A stretch of DNA of 64,000 nucleotides from Rhizobium leucaenae USDA 9039 (GTDB lineage: Bacteria; Pseudomonadota; Alphaproteobacteria; Rhizobiales; Rhizobiaceae): contig NZ_AUFB01000002.1 of assembly GCF_000426285.1 (NCBI RefSeq), positions 62,001-126,000 of the forward strand, written 5' to 3'. Shown in pieces: positions 46,166-58,063 of this stretch (positions are counted from its first letter, which is position 1; the number at the start of each line of letters is the position of its first letter). The notes below the pieces were generated by a model. It ran no database searches, was not told the DNA's origin, and saw nothing but the letters and a program-made list of their open reading frames with translations. The position numbers and the translations under genes were made by a program.

Positions 46166-46873
46166 ATGGCCGATCTGTCTTCATTTCCAATAACTAAGCG
46201 CTGGGCAGCCAGCAATCCAGATATCATCCAGCTCTACTCGCTACCGACGCCGAACGGCGTCAAGGTATCGATTGCGCTCGAAGAACTTGGCCTTCCATAC
46301 GAGCCACATCTGATTTCCTTCAGCACCAACGACCAGAAGTCGCCGGAATTCGTTTCGCTGAATCCGAATGGTCGTATTCCGGCAATCATCGATCCCAACG
46401 GCCCTGACGGTAAGCCGATCGGCCTGTTCGAATCCGGTGCCATCCTCGTCTATCTCGCCGAAAAGACCGGTAAGCTGATGCCGAGGGATGCGGCAGGACG
46501 TTATGAGACGTTGCAGTGGGTGTTCTTTCAGATGGCCGGTATCGGCCCGATGTTCGGCCAGTTCGGCCACTTCTTCAAATTCGCTGCCGATAAGGTCGCC
46601 AACAACTCCTATCCGGTCGAGCGGTATCGCGATGAGAGCAAGCGCCTGTTGAGTGTGTTGGAAAGCCGCTTGAAGGGCCGCCAGTGGATCATGGGCGACG
46701 AATATAGCATCGCCGACATCGCCACTTTCCCGTGGGTCCGCGGCGTCGACGTCTTTTATGGTGGCCGCGAGCTCCTCGAATTCGCAAGTTTCCCGGCGGT
46801 CATGGAATGGCTTGAACGTGCCATAGCCCGCCCGGCGAGCCAGCGCGGGCTGAATATTCCGAAGCGGGATTGA
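46166..46873 (+). CDS. Glutathione S-transferase, YfcG-like disulfide-bond oxidoreductase
   Basis: 235 residues. The Nu-class GST opening IQLYSLPTPNGVKVSIALEE and NPNGRIPAIIDPNG, ESGAILVYLAEKTGKL, then LQWVFFQMAGIGPMFGQFGH and MGDEYSIADIATFPWV match YfcG of E. coli, a glutathione-linked disulfide reductase. Strong ribosome site AAGGAGG. Controlled most likely through the operator array directly upstream. Confidence 0.9.
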   Translation: MADLSSFPITKRWAASNPDIIQLYSLPTPNGVKVSIALEELGLPYEPHLISFSTNDQKSPEFVSLNPNGRIPAIIDPNGPDGKPIGLFESGAILVYLAEKTGKLMPRDAAGRYETLQWVFFQMAGIGPMFGQFGHFFKFAADKVANNSYPVERYRDESKRLLSVLESRLKGRQWIMGDEYSIADIATFPWVRGVDVFYGGRELLEFASFPAVMEWLERAIARPASQRGLNIPKRD

Positions 46874-46938
46874 TAGCGGGTATCCCGATCCGCGATGCAA
46901 GGCCGGTCCGAGAGGATCGGCCTTTCGCGTTCAGTGCG

Positions 46939-47397
46939 CTATTGCCGGCTCGCCAATTGGCTGCCGGGCTCGAGTTTGAAGCGCGGAAACAGGAAGACGC
47001 CCACCATGCTGCCGGCGTGTTTTCCCTCGGTGCCGATCGATTCACCGACGCAGAAGATCGGTTGGCGATGCCCGCCGACGCCGAGTGCGGTGGTGGAGTA
47101 GCAGAAGCTGGAGGATGCGGTTGCCGCCTGCTCGAAGAGGTCGAGGATGCGGGCGCGATCATGCGCGTCGTAGCAATGCATCAGGCTCAAGAGGCCGCAT
47201 TCGGAGGAACTCAACCCGTGCAGCATGGTGCCCCATTGACCAAGTTTGATGATGCCGCTCGATAAATCACCAGTCCAACCTTCGGAGACGCAAAACTGCG
47301 CCAGAAGATCAGCATCATGTCCACTAAACTCCAACGATCCCGGAGCAAAAGGTGCGGCAAGATTGGCTTTGGCGATCTTGAACAAGATATTCCCCAC
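46939..47397 (-). CDS. Unrecognised protein, possible PAS-like fold
   Basis: 152 residues from a GTG. The middle (GQWGTMLHGLSSSECGLLSL, YDAHDRARILDLFEQAATAS) and end (PIFCVGESIG, MVGVFLFPRF) have the spacing of a PAS domain: W-x-x-M-L-x-G, D-x-x-x-I-x-x-L, and a final strand pair. No HTH or kinase. Six Cys residues are notable. The start is uncertain because the ribosome site (AAGG) abuts the GTG; a TTG nine bases on is better placed. Confidence 0.55.
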   Translation of the reverse strand: MGNILFKIAKANLAAPFAPGSLEFSGHDADLLAQFCVSEGWTGDLSSGIIKLGQWGTMLHGLSSSECGLLSLMHCYDAHDRARILDLFEQAATASSSFCYSTTALGVGGHRQPIFCVGESIGTEGKHAGSMVGVFLFPRFKLEPGSQLASRQ

Positions 47398-47792
47398 CCT
47401 TGAGGCGCGGGTTCCCCTGCGCGCGCTTCAAATCGAATTTCATGCATATTGGATGGAGCGTCGCTCCGCATGTTGCACAGCTATGGACCGGCGAAGCCCC
47501 TTCTTCGCCGAACCCATTCACGCCAGGCGTGCTTCTGGATCGTCAATTCAAACTATCAAGTCACTTTAAGTAATGAATCTACGCGCGCAATCTATATAAA
47601 AGGTTAGGATTGTGCCTAGTCGCGCGCAACGCGAATTGAAAACAAGTAAAATTTACGTTCTCTGCAACAATCCATCGAACATCATTGCGCTGCGATTTAT
47701 AGGGGATTTTATAAGAACGACAATGGGGCAATTTGCGTAAATTTGCATAGTTGCAAAATCTGTTGAACCTTGCGCGGCGCCGGTAAAACATA
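47398..47792. other. Gene-free, partly AT-rich gap
   Basis: About 395 bases with no supportable gene. Left part: an eight-base hairpin CGGCGAAG/CTTCGCCG at 47489-47510. Right part from 47550 is clearly AT-rich with repeated TTTGC/TTGCA words near 47730-47760. It may hold a promoter or a remnant; I recognise no RNA. Confidence 0.5.
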
Positions 47793-47822
47793 AATTAAAA
47801 GGGCGGCCCGAGAGCCGCCCTT
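47793..47822 (-). terminator. Terminator of groESL
   Basis: AAGGGCGGC / GCCGCCCTT stem. On the minus strand it runs into TTTTAATTT, 155 bases after the groEL stop. Confidence 0.85.
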
Positions 47823-47866
47823 CGTCAATTCCGGATGTCGGATTGAACAGTCGTAATAAGGCTAAG

Positions 47867-49660
<1,794 letters not shown>

Positions 49661-49692
49661 TCAGCTTTATCGGAAAAGGGCAATCGGCCGGA

Positions 49693-49989
49693 TTAGCCGA
49701 TGATGCCCATGATGTCGGCTTCCTTCATGATCAGAAGGTCTTCGCCGTTGAGCTTGACTTCGGTGCCGGACCACTTGCCGAACAGAACGCGATCGCCAAC
49801 CTTGACGTCGAGCGCTACAACCTTGCCGGATTCATCGCGGGCGCCAGAGCCAACGGCGACGATTTCGCCTTCCTGCGGCTTTTCCTTGGCGGTGTCCGGA
49901 ATGATGATGCCACCCTTGGTCTTTTCTTCCGACTCGACGCGACGAACGACGACACGGTCATGAAGGGGGCGGAAATTGGTGCTTGCCAT
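49693..49989 (-). CDS. groES: Co-chaperonin GroES (Cpn10)
   Basis: 98 residues. Starts [20 protein letters not shown], mobile loop [20 protein letters not shown], then [20 protein letters not shown]. First gene of the operon, with CIRCE and a heat-shock-like promoter upstream. Confidence 0.97.
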   Translation of the reverse strand: MASTNFRPLHDRVVVRRVESEEKTKGGIIIPDTAKEKPQEGEIVAVGSGARDESGKVVALDVKVGDRVLFGKWSGTEVKLNGEDLLIMKEADIMGIIG

Positions 49990-50049
49990 TGTCTAATCCC
50001 TCGATCAAATGACATTCACGGATCAGCGGGGGATCCGTATGGGGCTCTG

Positions 50050-50076
50050 CTAGCACTCTGCCTTGGCGAGTGCTAG
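50050..50076. promoter_or_regulatory. CIRCE element (HrcA operator) of groESL
   Basis: CTAGCACTC-N9-GAGTGCTAG, a nine-base perfect inverted repeat, differing from the TTAGCACTC consensus only in the outermost base. It lies just downstream of the promoter, about 60 bases ahead of the groES start. It implies repression by HrcA. Confidence 0.96.
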
Positions 50077-50084
50077 CGACGGTG

Positions 50085-50113
50085 ATTTAGGGGTGGCTTC
50101 TGGACGAGTCAAG
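50085..50113 (-). promoter_or_regulatory. groESL promoter, sigma-32/sigma-70-like
   Basis: On the minus strand CTTGAC, 17 bases, CTAAAT. CTTGAC matches the alphaproteobacterial heat-shock -35. Only nine bases separate the -10 from the CIRCE, so the operator overlaps the transcript start. Confidence 0.75.
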
Positions 50114-50359
50114 AACAGCACTGTGAATTTTTTGCGGCGCTGATCGGCTTGTTTGCCGATGATTAACGGCAGAAGCCAATTCTGTTTCATATCCCATTGT
50201 GAAAACGCCGTTCTTTTTTTGGTTCACTAAGCCGAAAATCCGCCTTCACCCCAGCTTGCCGCTTGAGCTTTGTGCGATGCAAAAACCTGGGCTCCGCTCT
50301 TGTAATTTGCCGGACGGTTTGCAATGTCAGCCCGTGATTTCTTTGACCACGAGGACTGC

Positions 50360-51208
50360 ATGGGCAAGCGTATCGAAAGCTTCCGCGAGATCGGCAAACT
50401 CTATGACGTCGCGCTTTGTGACGTCTGGGGCGTGCTGCACAACGGCGTCTCCGTCTACAAGGACGCGCCGGTTGCGCTGGAAGCTGCACGCGCCGAAGGG
50501 CTGACGGTCGTCCTCATCACCAATTCTCCCCGCGTGGCACCGAAGGTGGTCCAGCAACTGCGGGAGATCGGCGTTCCCGACAGCGCCTATGACCGCATCG
50601 TCACCTCCGGCGACGTCACCCGCCGGCTGATTGCCGAGGGTCCGAAGAAGGTATTTCTGCTCGGTCCCGAGCGCGACATCGCCATTATCGAGGGGCTGGA
50701 TATCGTGCGCGTCGAGGCCGAAGAGGCCGAAAGCATCGTTTGCACCGGCTTTTTCGACGACGAAACCGAGACCCCCGACGATTATACCGACATGCTGAAG
50801 GCCTGGTCGGCCCGTAACGTGCCGCTGATCTGCGCCAATCCCGATCTCGTTGTAGAGCGCGGGCACCGCATGATCCCCTGCGCCGGCGCCATGGCCGCTT
50901 ATTACGATCGGCTCGGTGGCGAGACGCGGATTGCCGGCAAGCCGCATCAGCCGATCTACGATGCTTCGATCGCAGCCGCCCGCGAAGCGCGCGGCGAATT
51001 CCCGATGTCGCGCGTTATCGCCATTGGCGACGGCATGCCGACCGATGTGCGGGGCGCGCTCGATTACGGCCTCGATCTTCTTTATATAAGCCATGGTATC
51101 CATGCCCGCGAATATGTCGTCGACGGACACACCGACGAGGCAGCGCTTGGTGCCTTTCTGGCGCGCGAACAGGCCTCGCCGAAGTGGTGGATGCCGCGCC
51201 TTGTCTGA
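50360..51208 (+). CDS. HAD hydrolase, TIGR01459 family
   Basis: 282 residues from ATG 50360 (GAGGA just upstream); an ATG at 50324 would add 12 residues. Motif I variant LCDVWGVLHNG, motif II VLITNSPR, NPDLVVERG, and GKPHQPIYDAS with IAIGDGMPTDVRGA. It is the NagD-like C2-cap group. Sixteen bases upstream of ribF in the same orientation; conserved neighbour in rhizobia as far as I recall, possible flavin-phosphate link, unproven. Confidence 0.88.
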   Translation: MGKRIESFREIGKLYDVALCDVWGVLHNGVSVYKDAPVALEAARAEGLTVVLITNSPRVAPKVVQQLREIGVPDSAYDRIVTSGDVTRRLIAEGPKKVFLLGPERDIAIIEGLDIVRVEAEEAESIVCTGFFDDETETPDDYTDMLKAWSARNVPLICANPDLVVERGHRMIPCAGAMAAYYDRLGGETRIAGKPHQPIYDASIAAAREARGEFPMSRVIAIGDGMPTDVRGALDYGLDLLYISHGIHAREYVVDGHTDEAALGAFLAREQASPKWWMPRLV

Positions 51209-51223
51209 GAGAAGTGGTAGCCG

Positions 51224-52207
51224 ATGACCGTTTTCCACCGCAATGAGACCCGAGAGCCGCTGCCGGACAATCTGAAAGGCGGCGTCATTGCCATCGGTAA
51301 TTTCGACGGCGTGCATCGCGGCCATCAATCCGTGCTCGATCGCGCCCTGGAGATCGCCAGGGAGCGCGCCGTGCCGGCGCTTGTCCTGACCTTCGAGCCG
51401 CATCCGCGAACCGTCTTCAAGCCTGATCAGCCGGTCTTCCGCCTGACCCCGGCGCCGCTGAAGGCGCGCCTCCTCGAGGCGATCGGCTTCAATGCCGTCA
51501 TCGAATATCCCTTCGATCGCGCCTTTTCCCAGCGCTCCGCCGACGAATTCGTCCATTCTATTCTGATCGACTGGCTGCATGCGTCCGAAGTCGTTACCGG
51601 CTTCGATTTCCATTTCGGCCATGACCGCCAGGGCGGTCCCGCGTTCCTGATGAACGCCGGCAGCAAGAACGGCTTCGGCGTCACGCTGATCGACGCTTAC
51701 CGCGATGAAAACGCCGAAGTGGTCTCGTCAAGCCGCATCCGGGAATTGCTGGTGGAAGGCGAGGTGGCGGAGGCCGCAGGTCTGCTCGGCTATCGCTACA
51801 CCGTGGAGGCGGAAGTCATCGGCGGCGAAAAGCTCGGCCGCTCTCTCGGCTTTCCGACAGCCAATATGCGGTTGCCACCCGAAGCGCAGTTAAAGGCCGG
51901 CATCTATGCCGTGCGCTTCCGCGCTGCCGATGGCGTCATTCGCGATGCCGTCGCGAGTTATGGCCGGCGCCCTACGGTGACCGAAAATGGCGCACCGCTG
52001 CTCGAAACCTTCGTTTTCGATTTCAGCGGCGATCTCTATGGCCAGATTTGCTCCGTCTCCTTCTTCGGCTATCTCCGGCCCGAACTGAAGTTCGACGGCC
52101 TCGATCCGCTGGTCGCGCAGATCAGGAAGGATGAAGAGGAGGCGAGGGCGTTGCTTGCCGGCGTCCACCCACTCGGCGATATCGACCGCTTCATCGCCTT
52201 TTCTTAA
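51224..52207 (+). CDS. ribF: Bifunctional riboflavin kinase / FAD synthetase
   Basis: 327 residues. N-terminal FMN adenylyltransferase with AIGNFDGVHRGHQSVL (HIGH-like) and SSSRIRELL; C-terminal riboflavin kinase with GRSLGFPTANMRLPPEAQLK and GIYAVRF. Makes FMN and then FAD. Full length. Confidence 0.96.
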   Translation: MTVFHRNETREPLPDNLKGGVIAIGNFDGVHRGHQSVLDRALEIARERAVPALVLTFEPHPRTVFKPDQPVFRLTPAPLKARLLEAIGFNAVIEYPFDRAFSQRSADEFVHSILIDWLHASEVVTGFDFHFGHDRQGGPAFLMNAGSKNGFGVTLIDAYRDENAEVVSSSRIRELLVEGEVAEAAGLLGYRYTVEAEVIGGEKLGRSLGFPTANMRLPPEAQLKAGIYAVRFRAADGVIRDAVASYGRRPTVTENGAPLLETFVFDFSGDLYGQICSVSFFGYLRPELKFDGLDPLVAQIRKDEEEARALLAGVHPLGDIDRFIAFS

Positions 52208-52343
52208 GGCTCCTCAAAGGTTTGCCGGGCAAAAGCCTAATGCACTTCAGCATCTTTCGACCTTGAGCCGCCTATCAGGTGCGCTACCTCTTATGAGGTA
52301 TGAGGTGCGGAATCGCCGCCCCAATCTCCGAAAGGCGCTCAAA

Positions 52344-52541
52344 ATGGATAAAGGCTTTGGAACGGCGGCCTGCTGGCTGCTCGTCATTCCCTATATCGGC
52401 CTGCTCTGGGTCCCCTTTTACAACAGCCATGATCCGGTCTTCCTGGGTTTTCCCTTCTTCTACTGGTATCAGCTCGCCTGGGTGCCGATCGCCGCTTTCC
52501 TGACCTGGATCGCCTATCGGAGCATGCGCCATGACGACTGA
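52344..52541 (+). CDS. DUF3311 small membrane protein
   Basis: 65 residues with two hydrophobic segments (TAACWLLVIPYIGLLWVPFY, FYWYQLAWVPIAAFLTWIAY) linked by NSHDPVFLGFPF. DUF3311 proteins are the small partners of SSS-family permeases. It overlaps mctP by 11 bases, so translation is coupled. Longer readings that extend into ribF lack support. Start 52344 has AAAGGC upstream. Confidence 0.85.
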   Translation: MDKGFGTAACWLLVIPYIGLLWVPFYNSHDPVFLGFPFFYWYQLAWVPIAAFLTWIAYRSMRHDD

Positions 52542-54006
52542 GACCGATACATCCGCACTCGCCGTCTTCATCTTCTTTTTCGCGCTCGTCACCGTCATGG
52601 GTTTTGTGGCCGCGCGCTGGCGCCGGCCGAAGACCCTTGCCCGCATCGATGAATGGGGCCTTGGAGGACGTACTTTCGGGACCTGGATCACCTGGTTCCT
52701 GGTCGGCGGCGACTTCTACACGGCCTATACGGTGATCGCCGTTCCCGCACTTGTCTATACGGTCGGTGCCTACGGCTTCTTCGCTCTACCTTATACGATC
52801 ATCGTCTATCCCTTTGTCTTCATGGTCATGCCGGTTCTCTGGAAGCGTGCGAACGACAATGGCTATGTCACGGCGGGCGATGTCGTACATGGTCAATACG
52901 GCTCGCGCGCGCTCGAATTGGCGGTGGCGATCACCGGCGTCATCGCCACCATGCCCTACATCGCCCTGCAACTCGTCGGCATGACGGCAGTTTTCAAGGC
53001 TTTGGGGCTTCACGGCGAAGTGCCGCTCGCCGTCGCCTTCATCATTCTGGCGCTCTACACCTATTCGGCCGGCCTGCGCGCTCCGGCATTGATTGCCTTT
53101 GTCAAGGACATCATGATCTACATCGTGGTGATCGCCGCTATCGCTCTCATTCCTCTGAAGCTCGGCGGTTACGCCAATGTGTTCGCGGCGGCCGATGCCG
53201 CATTCCAGGCCAAGGGGTCTGGCGGTCTGCTATTGGCCGGGAACCAGTATGTCGCCTATGCGACGCTGGCGCTCGGCTCAGCTCTCGCTGCCTTCATGTA
53301 CCCGCATACGCTGACGGGCATTTTCGCCTCCAACAGCGGCCAGACGATCCGCAAGAATGCCGTTCTGCTGCCCGCCTATACGCTGCTGCTCGGCCTGCTG
53401 GCATTGCTCGGCTACATGGGCCATGCCGCCGGCCTGAAACTCGATAGCCCCAACGATGTCGTGCCGGCCTTGTTCAAGACACTCTTCTCTGGCTGGTTTG
53501 CCGGCTTTGCCTTCGCGGCGATCGCCATCGGCGCCTTGGTTCCAGCCGCCGTGATGAGCATCGGCGCCGCCAATCTCTTCACCCGCAATTTCTGGCGAGC
53601 CTATGTCAACACCGAGGTCACCGAAGAAGGTGAGGCCAAGGTGGCAAAGGTGACGTCGCTCATCGTCAAGATTGGTGCGCTGCTCGTCATCATCTTCCTG
53701 CCGACACAGTTCGCGCTCGATCTGCAATTGCTGGGCGGCATCTGGATTATGCAGACGCTGCCGGCGCTGATCTTCGGTCTCTATACCAATTGGTTCCGGG
53801 CACCCGGCTTGCTTGCCGGCTGGTTCGTCGGCTTCTTTGGCGGCACCTATCTCGTCTGGATCAACGGGCTGAAGCCGCTGCAGGCGATCAGCCTCGGCGG
53901 AGCGCCGTTTACCGTTTACATCGGCCTGCTGGCGCTCATCACCAACATCGTCGTGGCGGTGATCGTGAATGCCCTGACACCCGCACGGGCAGCGGCAGAG
54001 GTCTGA
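52531..54006 (+). CDS. mctP: Monocarboxylate uptake permease MctP, SSS family
   Basis: 491 residues, about 13 hydrophobic segments. Sodium:solute symporter family; opens with FFFALVTVMGFVAARWRRPK and contains EWGLGGRTFGTWITWFLVGG, GLRAPALIAFVKDIMIYIVV and GALVPAAVMSIGAANLF. Resembles MctP of Rhizobium leguminosarum, which takes up lactate, pyruvate and alanine. The MctRS sensor-regulator pair of that species is not seen nearby. Paired with DUF3311. Confidence 0.85.
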   Translation: MTTETDTSALAVFIFFFALVTVMGFVAARWRRPKTLARIDEWGLGGRTFGTWITWFLVGGDFYTAYTVIAVPALVYTVGAYGFFALPYTIIVYPFVFMVMPVLWKRANDNGYVTAGDVVHGQYGSRALELAVAITGVIATMPYIALQLVGMTAVFKALGLHGEVPLAVAFIILALYTYSAGLRAPALIAFVKDIMIYIVVIAAIALIPLKLGGYANVFAAADAAFQAKGSGGLLLAGNQYVAYATLALGSALAAFMYPHTLTGIFASNSGQTIRKNAVLLPAYTLLLGLLALLGYMGHAAGLKLDSPNDVVPALFKTLFSGWFAGFAFAAIAIGALVPAAVMSIGAANLFTRNFWRAYVNTEVTEEGEAKVAKVTSLIVKIGALLVIIFLPTQFALDLQLLGGIWIMQTLPALIFGLYTNWFRAPGLLAGWFVGFFGGTYLVWINGLKPLQAISLGGAPFTVYIGLLALITNIVVAVIVNALTPARAAAEV

Positions 54007-54301
54007 TTGGCGGCGCCGATTGGCTGCGGACGGAAACGTCGGCGGCTTTTCTATGCCTTGCGGCGGCTGATTCCTCTTCCTTTCCATGCAAAAAGCGCCT
54101 ATGAACCGCCAACTATGACCCAATTTCGGCTGAGCCCATCGATACGAATTATTGGCCCGGCCTTCCGCGCGCTGTAAGCTGCCGGAAGGTCCGGGTTTTG
54201 GGCGCCTGTTCCCGAGGCGCTTTCCGCCGCCGAAAAAATCCCCATATGGCTGCGCCTTTCCGGCGCAAAACGCCCGAGACGCCGAGGCAATTGTCAGAAC
54301 A

Positions 54302-57184
54302 ATGACCGATACCGCTGAAAAGATGGACTATTCGAAAACCCTTTACCTGCCCGAGACCGACTTCCCGATGCGCGCCGGCCTGCCGCAGAAGGAGCCGGAG
54401 CTGGTCAAGCGCTGGCAGGAAATGGACCTTTACAACAAGTTGCGCGCTTCCGCCGCCGGGCGCGAAAAATTCGTGCTGCATGATGGCCCGCCCTATGCCA
54501 ATGGCAATATCCACATCGGCCACGCGCTCAACAAGATCCTGAAGGACGTCATCACCCGCTCGTTCCAGATGCGCGGCTATGACAGCAATTATGTTCCGGG
54601 TTGGGACTGCCACGGTCTGCCGATCGAATGGAAGATCGAGGAAAAATACCGCGAGAAGGGCAAGAACAAGGACGAGGTTCCGGTCAACGAATTCCGCCAG
54701 GAATGCCGCGACTTCGCCGCCGGCTGGATCAAGATCCAGTCCGAGGAGTTCCGGCGCCTCGGTATCACAGGCGATTTCGACAATCCCTATCTGACGATGA
54801 ATTTCCATGCGGAATCCCGCATTGCCGGCGAACTCTTGAAGATCGCTCGCAGCGGCCAGCTCTATCGGGGCTCCAAGCCGATCATGTGGTCGGTGGTCGA
54901 GCGTACGGCGCTGGCGGAAGCCGAGGTCGAATATGCCGATGTCGAGAGCGACACGATTTGGGTAAAGTTCCCGGTCGTCGAAGGTCCGGCCGCACTGGAC
55001 GACGCTTTCGTCGTCATCTGGACCACGACGCCCTGGACGATCCCAGGCAATCGCGCGATCTCCTACTCGTCGCGGGTTTCCTACGGCCTCTACGAAGTGA
55101 CGGAAGCCGTCAATGATTTCGGTCCGCGTCCGGGCGAAAAGCTGATCTTTGCCGACAAGCTTGCCGAGGAATCCTTCGCCAAGGCAAAGCTGCAGTTCAA
55201 GCGCCTGCGCGATGTGACTGCCGACGAACTCGGCGCAAGCATCTGTGGCCATCCGCTGGTCTCGCTCGGCTACGACTTCAAAGTTCCATTGCTCGACGGC
55301 GATCACGTGACCGACGATGCCGGTACCGGCTTCGTCCATACCGCTCCTAGCCACGGCCGCGAGGACTTCGACGCCTGGACGAGCCATGCCCGCCAGATTG
55401 AAGCGCGTGGGATCTCCTCCCGCATCCCGTTCCCGGTCGATGATGCCGGCTTCTACACCCCCGATGCCCCCGGCTTCGAGGGCGGCCGCGTCATGGACGA
55501 CAACGGCAAAAAGGGCAATGCCAACGAGCTGGTCACCAAGGCGCTGATCGAGACGAATACGCTTTTCGCGCGCGGGCGGCTGAAGCACTCCTATCCGCAT
55601 TCCTGGCGCTCGAAGAAGCCGGTCATCTTCCGCAACACGCCGCAATGGTTCGTCTACATGGACAAGGACCTTGCCGATGGCACGACGCTGCGTTCGCGCG
55701 CCCTGAAGGCGATCGACGATACGCGCTTCGTGCCTGCCGCGGGCCAGAACCGCCTGCGCGCCATGATCGAGCAACGCCCGGATTGGGTTCTGTCGCGCCA
55801 GCGCGCCTGGGGCGTGCCGATCTGCATCTTCGTGGATGATGATGGTCAGATCCTGCAGGACGAGGGCGTCGATGCCCGCATTCTCGAAGCGTTCGAGAAG
55901 GAAGGTGCCGATGCCTGGTTCGCCGAAGGTGCGCGCGAGCGCTTCCTTCGTGAAAAGGCCAACGAGCCTTGGACGCAGGTCATGGACATCCTCGATGTCT
56001 GGTTCGACTCGGGCTCGACCCACACCTTCACGCTGGAAGACCGTCCAGACCTGAAATGGCCGGCGGACCTTTATCTCGAAGGCTCGGACCAGCATCGCGG
56101 CTGGTTCCATTCATCGCTGCTCGAAAGCGCCGCGACGCGCGGTCGCGCGCCTTATGACACCGTCCTCACCCATGGATTTACCATGGACGAGAAGGGCGAA
56201 AAGATGTCGAAGTCCAAGGGCAATGTCACCTCGCCGCAGGAGGTGATGAAGGATGCGGGCGCCGACATCCTGCGCCTGTGGGTCATGACATCGGACTATG
56301 CCGAGGATCTGCGCGTCGGCAAGACGATCATCCAGACCAATATCGATGCCTATCGCAAGCTGCGCAACACGATCCGCTGGATGCTCGGCACGCTAGCGCA
56401 TGACAAGGGCGAGGTGATCGCGCCTGCCGATATGCCGGAGCTGGAGCAGCTCATGCTGCATCGTCTTGCAGAGCTCGACGAGCTGGTGCGCGAAAGCTAT
56501 GACGCCTTCGACTTCAAGCGCATCGCGCGCGCCCTCATCGATTTCTCGAATGTGGAGCTTTCGGCCTTCTATTTCGATGTTCGCAAGGATGCGCTTTATT
56601 GCGACGCGCCGTCGAGCCTGCGCCGCCGCGCAGCACTTGCCGTCATCCGCACGATCTTCGATTGCATGGTGACCTGGCTGGCGCCGATGCTGCCGTTCAC
56701 GATGGAAGAAGCGTGGCTGTCGCGTAATCCACAGGCGGTCTCGGTGCATCTCGAACAGTTCGTCACCGTTCCCGGCGAATGGAAGAACGAGGCGCTGGCC
56801 GATAAGTGGAAGAAGATCCGTGCAGTGCGCAGCGTCGTCACCGGCGCGCTCGAAATCGAGCGCAAGGACAAGCGCATCGGCTCCTCGCTGGAAGCCGCGC
56901 CCGTCGTCTATATCGCCGATCCGGAACTGCTGAAGGTGCTGGAAGGTCAGGATTTTTCAGAAATCTGCATCACTTCCGATATCACCATCAAGGGCGGCGA
57001 AGGCCCCGCGGATGCATTCCGCCTGGACGACGACCCCAAGGTCAGCGTCGTGCCAAAGCTGGCCGAAGGCCGCAAGTGCGCCCGCTCCTGGCGCATCACC
57101 ACCGATGTCGGTTCCGATCCGGAATATCCCGACGTTTCGGCGCGTGATGCGGCGGCCTTGCGCGAGTTGATGGCCGTCAACTGA
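54302..57184 (+). CDS. ileS: Isoleucyl-tRNA synthetase
   Basis: 960 residues from ATG 54302. Class I synthetase. HIGH motif as HIGHALNK near residue 71, [20 protein letters not shown], editing domain [20 protein letters not shown] near residue 634, and anticodon-binding domain after WLSRN. No zinc-binding Cys cluster is seen at the C-terminus; it ends [10 protein letters not shown]. Upstream gap 54007-54301 has no gene. Confidence 0.97.
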   Translation: MTDTAEKMDYSKTLYLPETDFPMRAGLPQKEPELVKRWQEMDLYNKLRASAAGREKFVLHDGPPYANGNIHIGHALNKILKDVITRSFQMRGYDSNYVPGWDCHGLPIEWKIEEKYREKGKNKDEVPVNEFRQECRDFAAGWIKIQSEEFRRLGITGDFDNPYLTMNFHAESRIAGELLKIARSGQLYRGSKPIMWSVVERTALAEAEVEYADVESDTIWVKFPVVEGPAALDDAFVVIWTTTPWTIPGNRAISYSSRVSYGLYEVTEAVNDFGPRPGEKLIFADKLAEESFAKAKLQFKRLRDVTADELGASICGHPLVSLGYDFKVPLLDGDHVTDDAGTGFVHTAPSHGREDFDAWTSHARQIEARGISSRIPFPVDDAGFYTPDAPGFEGGRVMDDNGKKGNANELVTKALIETNTLFARGRLKHSYPHSWRSKKPVIFRNTPQWFVYMDKDLADGTTLRSRALKAIDDTRFVPAAGQNRLRAMIEQRPDWVLSRQRAWGVPICIFVDDDGQILQDEGVDARILEAFEKEGADAWFAEGARERFLREKANEPWTQVMDILDVWFDSGSTHTFTLEDRPDLKWPADLYLEGSDQHRGWFHSSLLESAATRGRAPYDTVLTHGFTMDEKGEKMSKSKGNVTSPQEVMKDAGADILRLWVMTSDYAEDLRVGKTIIQTNIDAYRKLRNTIRWMLGTLAHDKGEVIAPADMPELEQLMLHRLAELDELVRESYDAFDFKRIARALIDFSNVELSAFYFDVRKDALYCDAPSSLRRRAALAVIRTIFDCMVTWLAPMLPFTMEEAWLSRNPQAVSVHLEQFVTVPGEWKNEALADKWKKIRAVRSVVTGALEIERKDKRIGSSLEAAPVVYIADPELLKVLEGQDFSEICITSDITIKGGEGPADAFRLDDDPKVSVVPKLAEGRKCARSWRITTDVGSDPEYPDVSARDAAALRELMAVN

Positions 57185-57191
57185 AGAAAAT

Positions 57192-57227
57192 TGCCGGGTG
57201 AATTGCCTTTGAGGCATTCATCCGGTA
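57192..57227 (+). terminator. Hairpin after ileS
   Basis: Imperfect stem around CCGGGTGAATTGCC / GGCATTCATCCGG. There is no T-run on the plus strand, so termination is uncertain. Confidence 0.35.
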
Positions 57228-57318
57228 AAAGCTGCCTGAAAATGGCCCGATTTTTGCGGCAGTTGCCGTGCAATGGGGTTCTGCGATAGTTGTACCGGCT
57301 TGGCTGGGAAGGGTATTC

Positions 57319-57954
57319 ATGAGAGCGATGCATAGGGTTCGTGTCGGCGTCAGCTTGGCGGCACTCGTGATTGGCTGCGGTCTGATGTCCGGCTGCATGA
57401 GCAGCCCGCGCTACGGCACGGACAAGACCGCCGGCGAGCAGCTCTTCGACGATCTTAGCGACATCGCCTCCGTTTCGGCCGCCACGCCGAAGGATAAGGG
57501 CGTGAAATATCCGAACCGCCCGGGCCTGGTGCTTCCAGCTCAGAACGACAGGGAAAACCTGACCTCGCCGCAGCAGTCGCTGGCCAGCAAGGATAATCCG
57601 GCTTGGCTGGAATCGCCGGAAGATTCGCGCAAGCGCCTGGCGGACGAAGCCGATCAGAACAAGAACAACGTCAACTATCGCTCTCCGCTCGCTCAGGCTG
57701 ACAGCGGTCGCAACCGCGTGAGCGAGGCGCAGCAGACGGCCGCCTATCGCGCCGCGCGCCAGGATCAGAACGGCAGCTATATCGATCAGCGCCGCTACCT
57801 GATCGACCCGCCTCAGCAATACCGTCAGGTCTCCGATGAGGCTGCGCTGAACGATCTCGGCACGCCCGAGAGCAAGAAGGAAAAGCAGCGCAAGAAGGAC
57901 GCCGAGGCCGCGCAGCAGTCCAACAACAGCAGTTGGTGGAAGCCCTTCCAGTAA
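57319..57954 (+). CDS. Lipoprotein of unknown function
   Basis: 211 residues. Signal peptide with lipobox LMSGC, so Cys26 is lipidated. The mature part is hydrophilic, rich in Gln/Asn/Asp/Arg, and ends SSWWKPFQ. Probable outer-membrane or inner-membrane anchored protein; a rhizobial family that I cannot name. Start has GGGAAGGG upstream. Confidence 0.75.
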   Translation: MRAMHRVRVGVSLAALVIGCGLMSGCMSSPRYGTDKTAGEQLFDDLSDIASVSAATPKDKGVKYPNRPGLVLPAQNDRENLTSPQQSLASKDNPAWLESPEDSRKRLADEADQNKNNVNYRSPLAQADSGRNRVSEAQQTAAYRAARQDQNGSYIDQRRYLIDPPQQYRQVSDEAALNDLGTPESKKEKQRKKDAEAAQQSNNSSWWKPFQ

Positions 57955-57962
57955 GCCTTTTC

Positions 57963-58063
57963 TAGCGAAGCGGCGGTCGAAACCGCGGTTTTTCGTCCGG
58001 AATGCGTAAAACAAAGGAATGGAGCGGGAAAGCGATTCCGTGAGAAACGCTGACCCGCTCTAG
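57963..58063 (+). repeat. Palindromic ~103-bp intergenic repeat, copy B
   Basis: Same family as 9503-9606 and 62141-62243. Its right end CCGCTCTAG includes the complement of the tadA stop codon (58060-58062). Left end has a variant outer arm (TAGCGAAGCGG). Confidence 0.85.

Noticed and set aside
54149..56110. 653-residue open frame on the minus strand
   Set aside because: Antisense shadow of ileS, whose HIGH and KMSKS motifs and full length are clear.
57395..57954. Minus-strand gene opposite the lipoprotein
   Set aside because: The plus-strand frame has a ribosome site, signal peptide and lipobox; the opposite frames do not.
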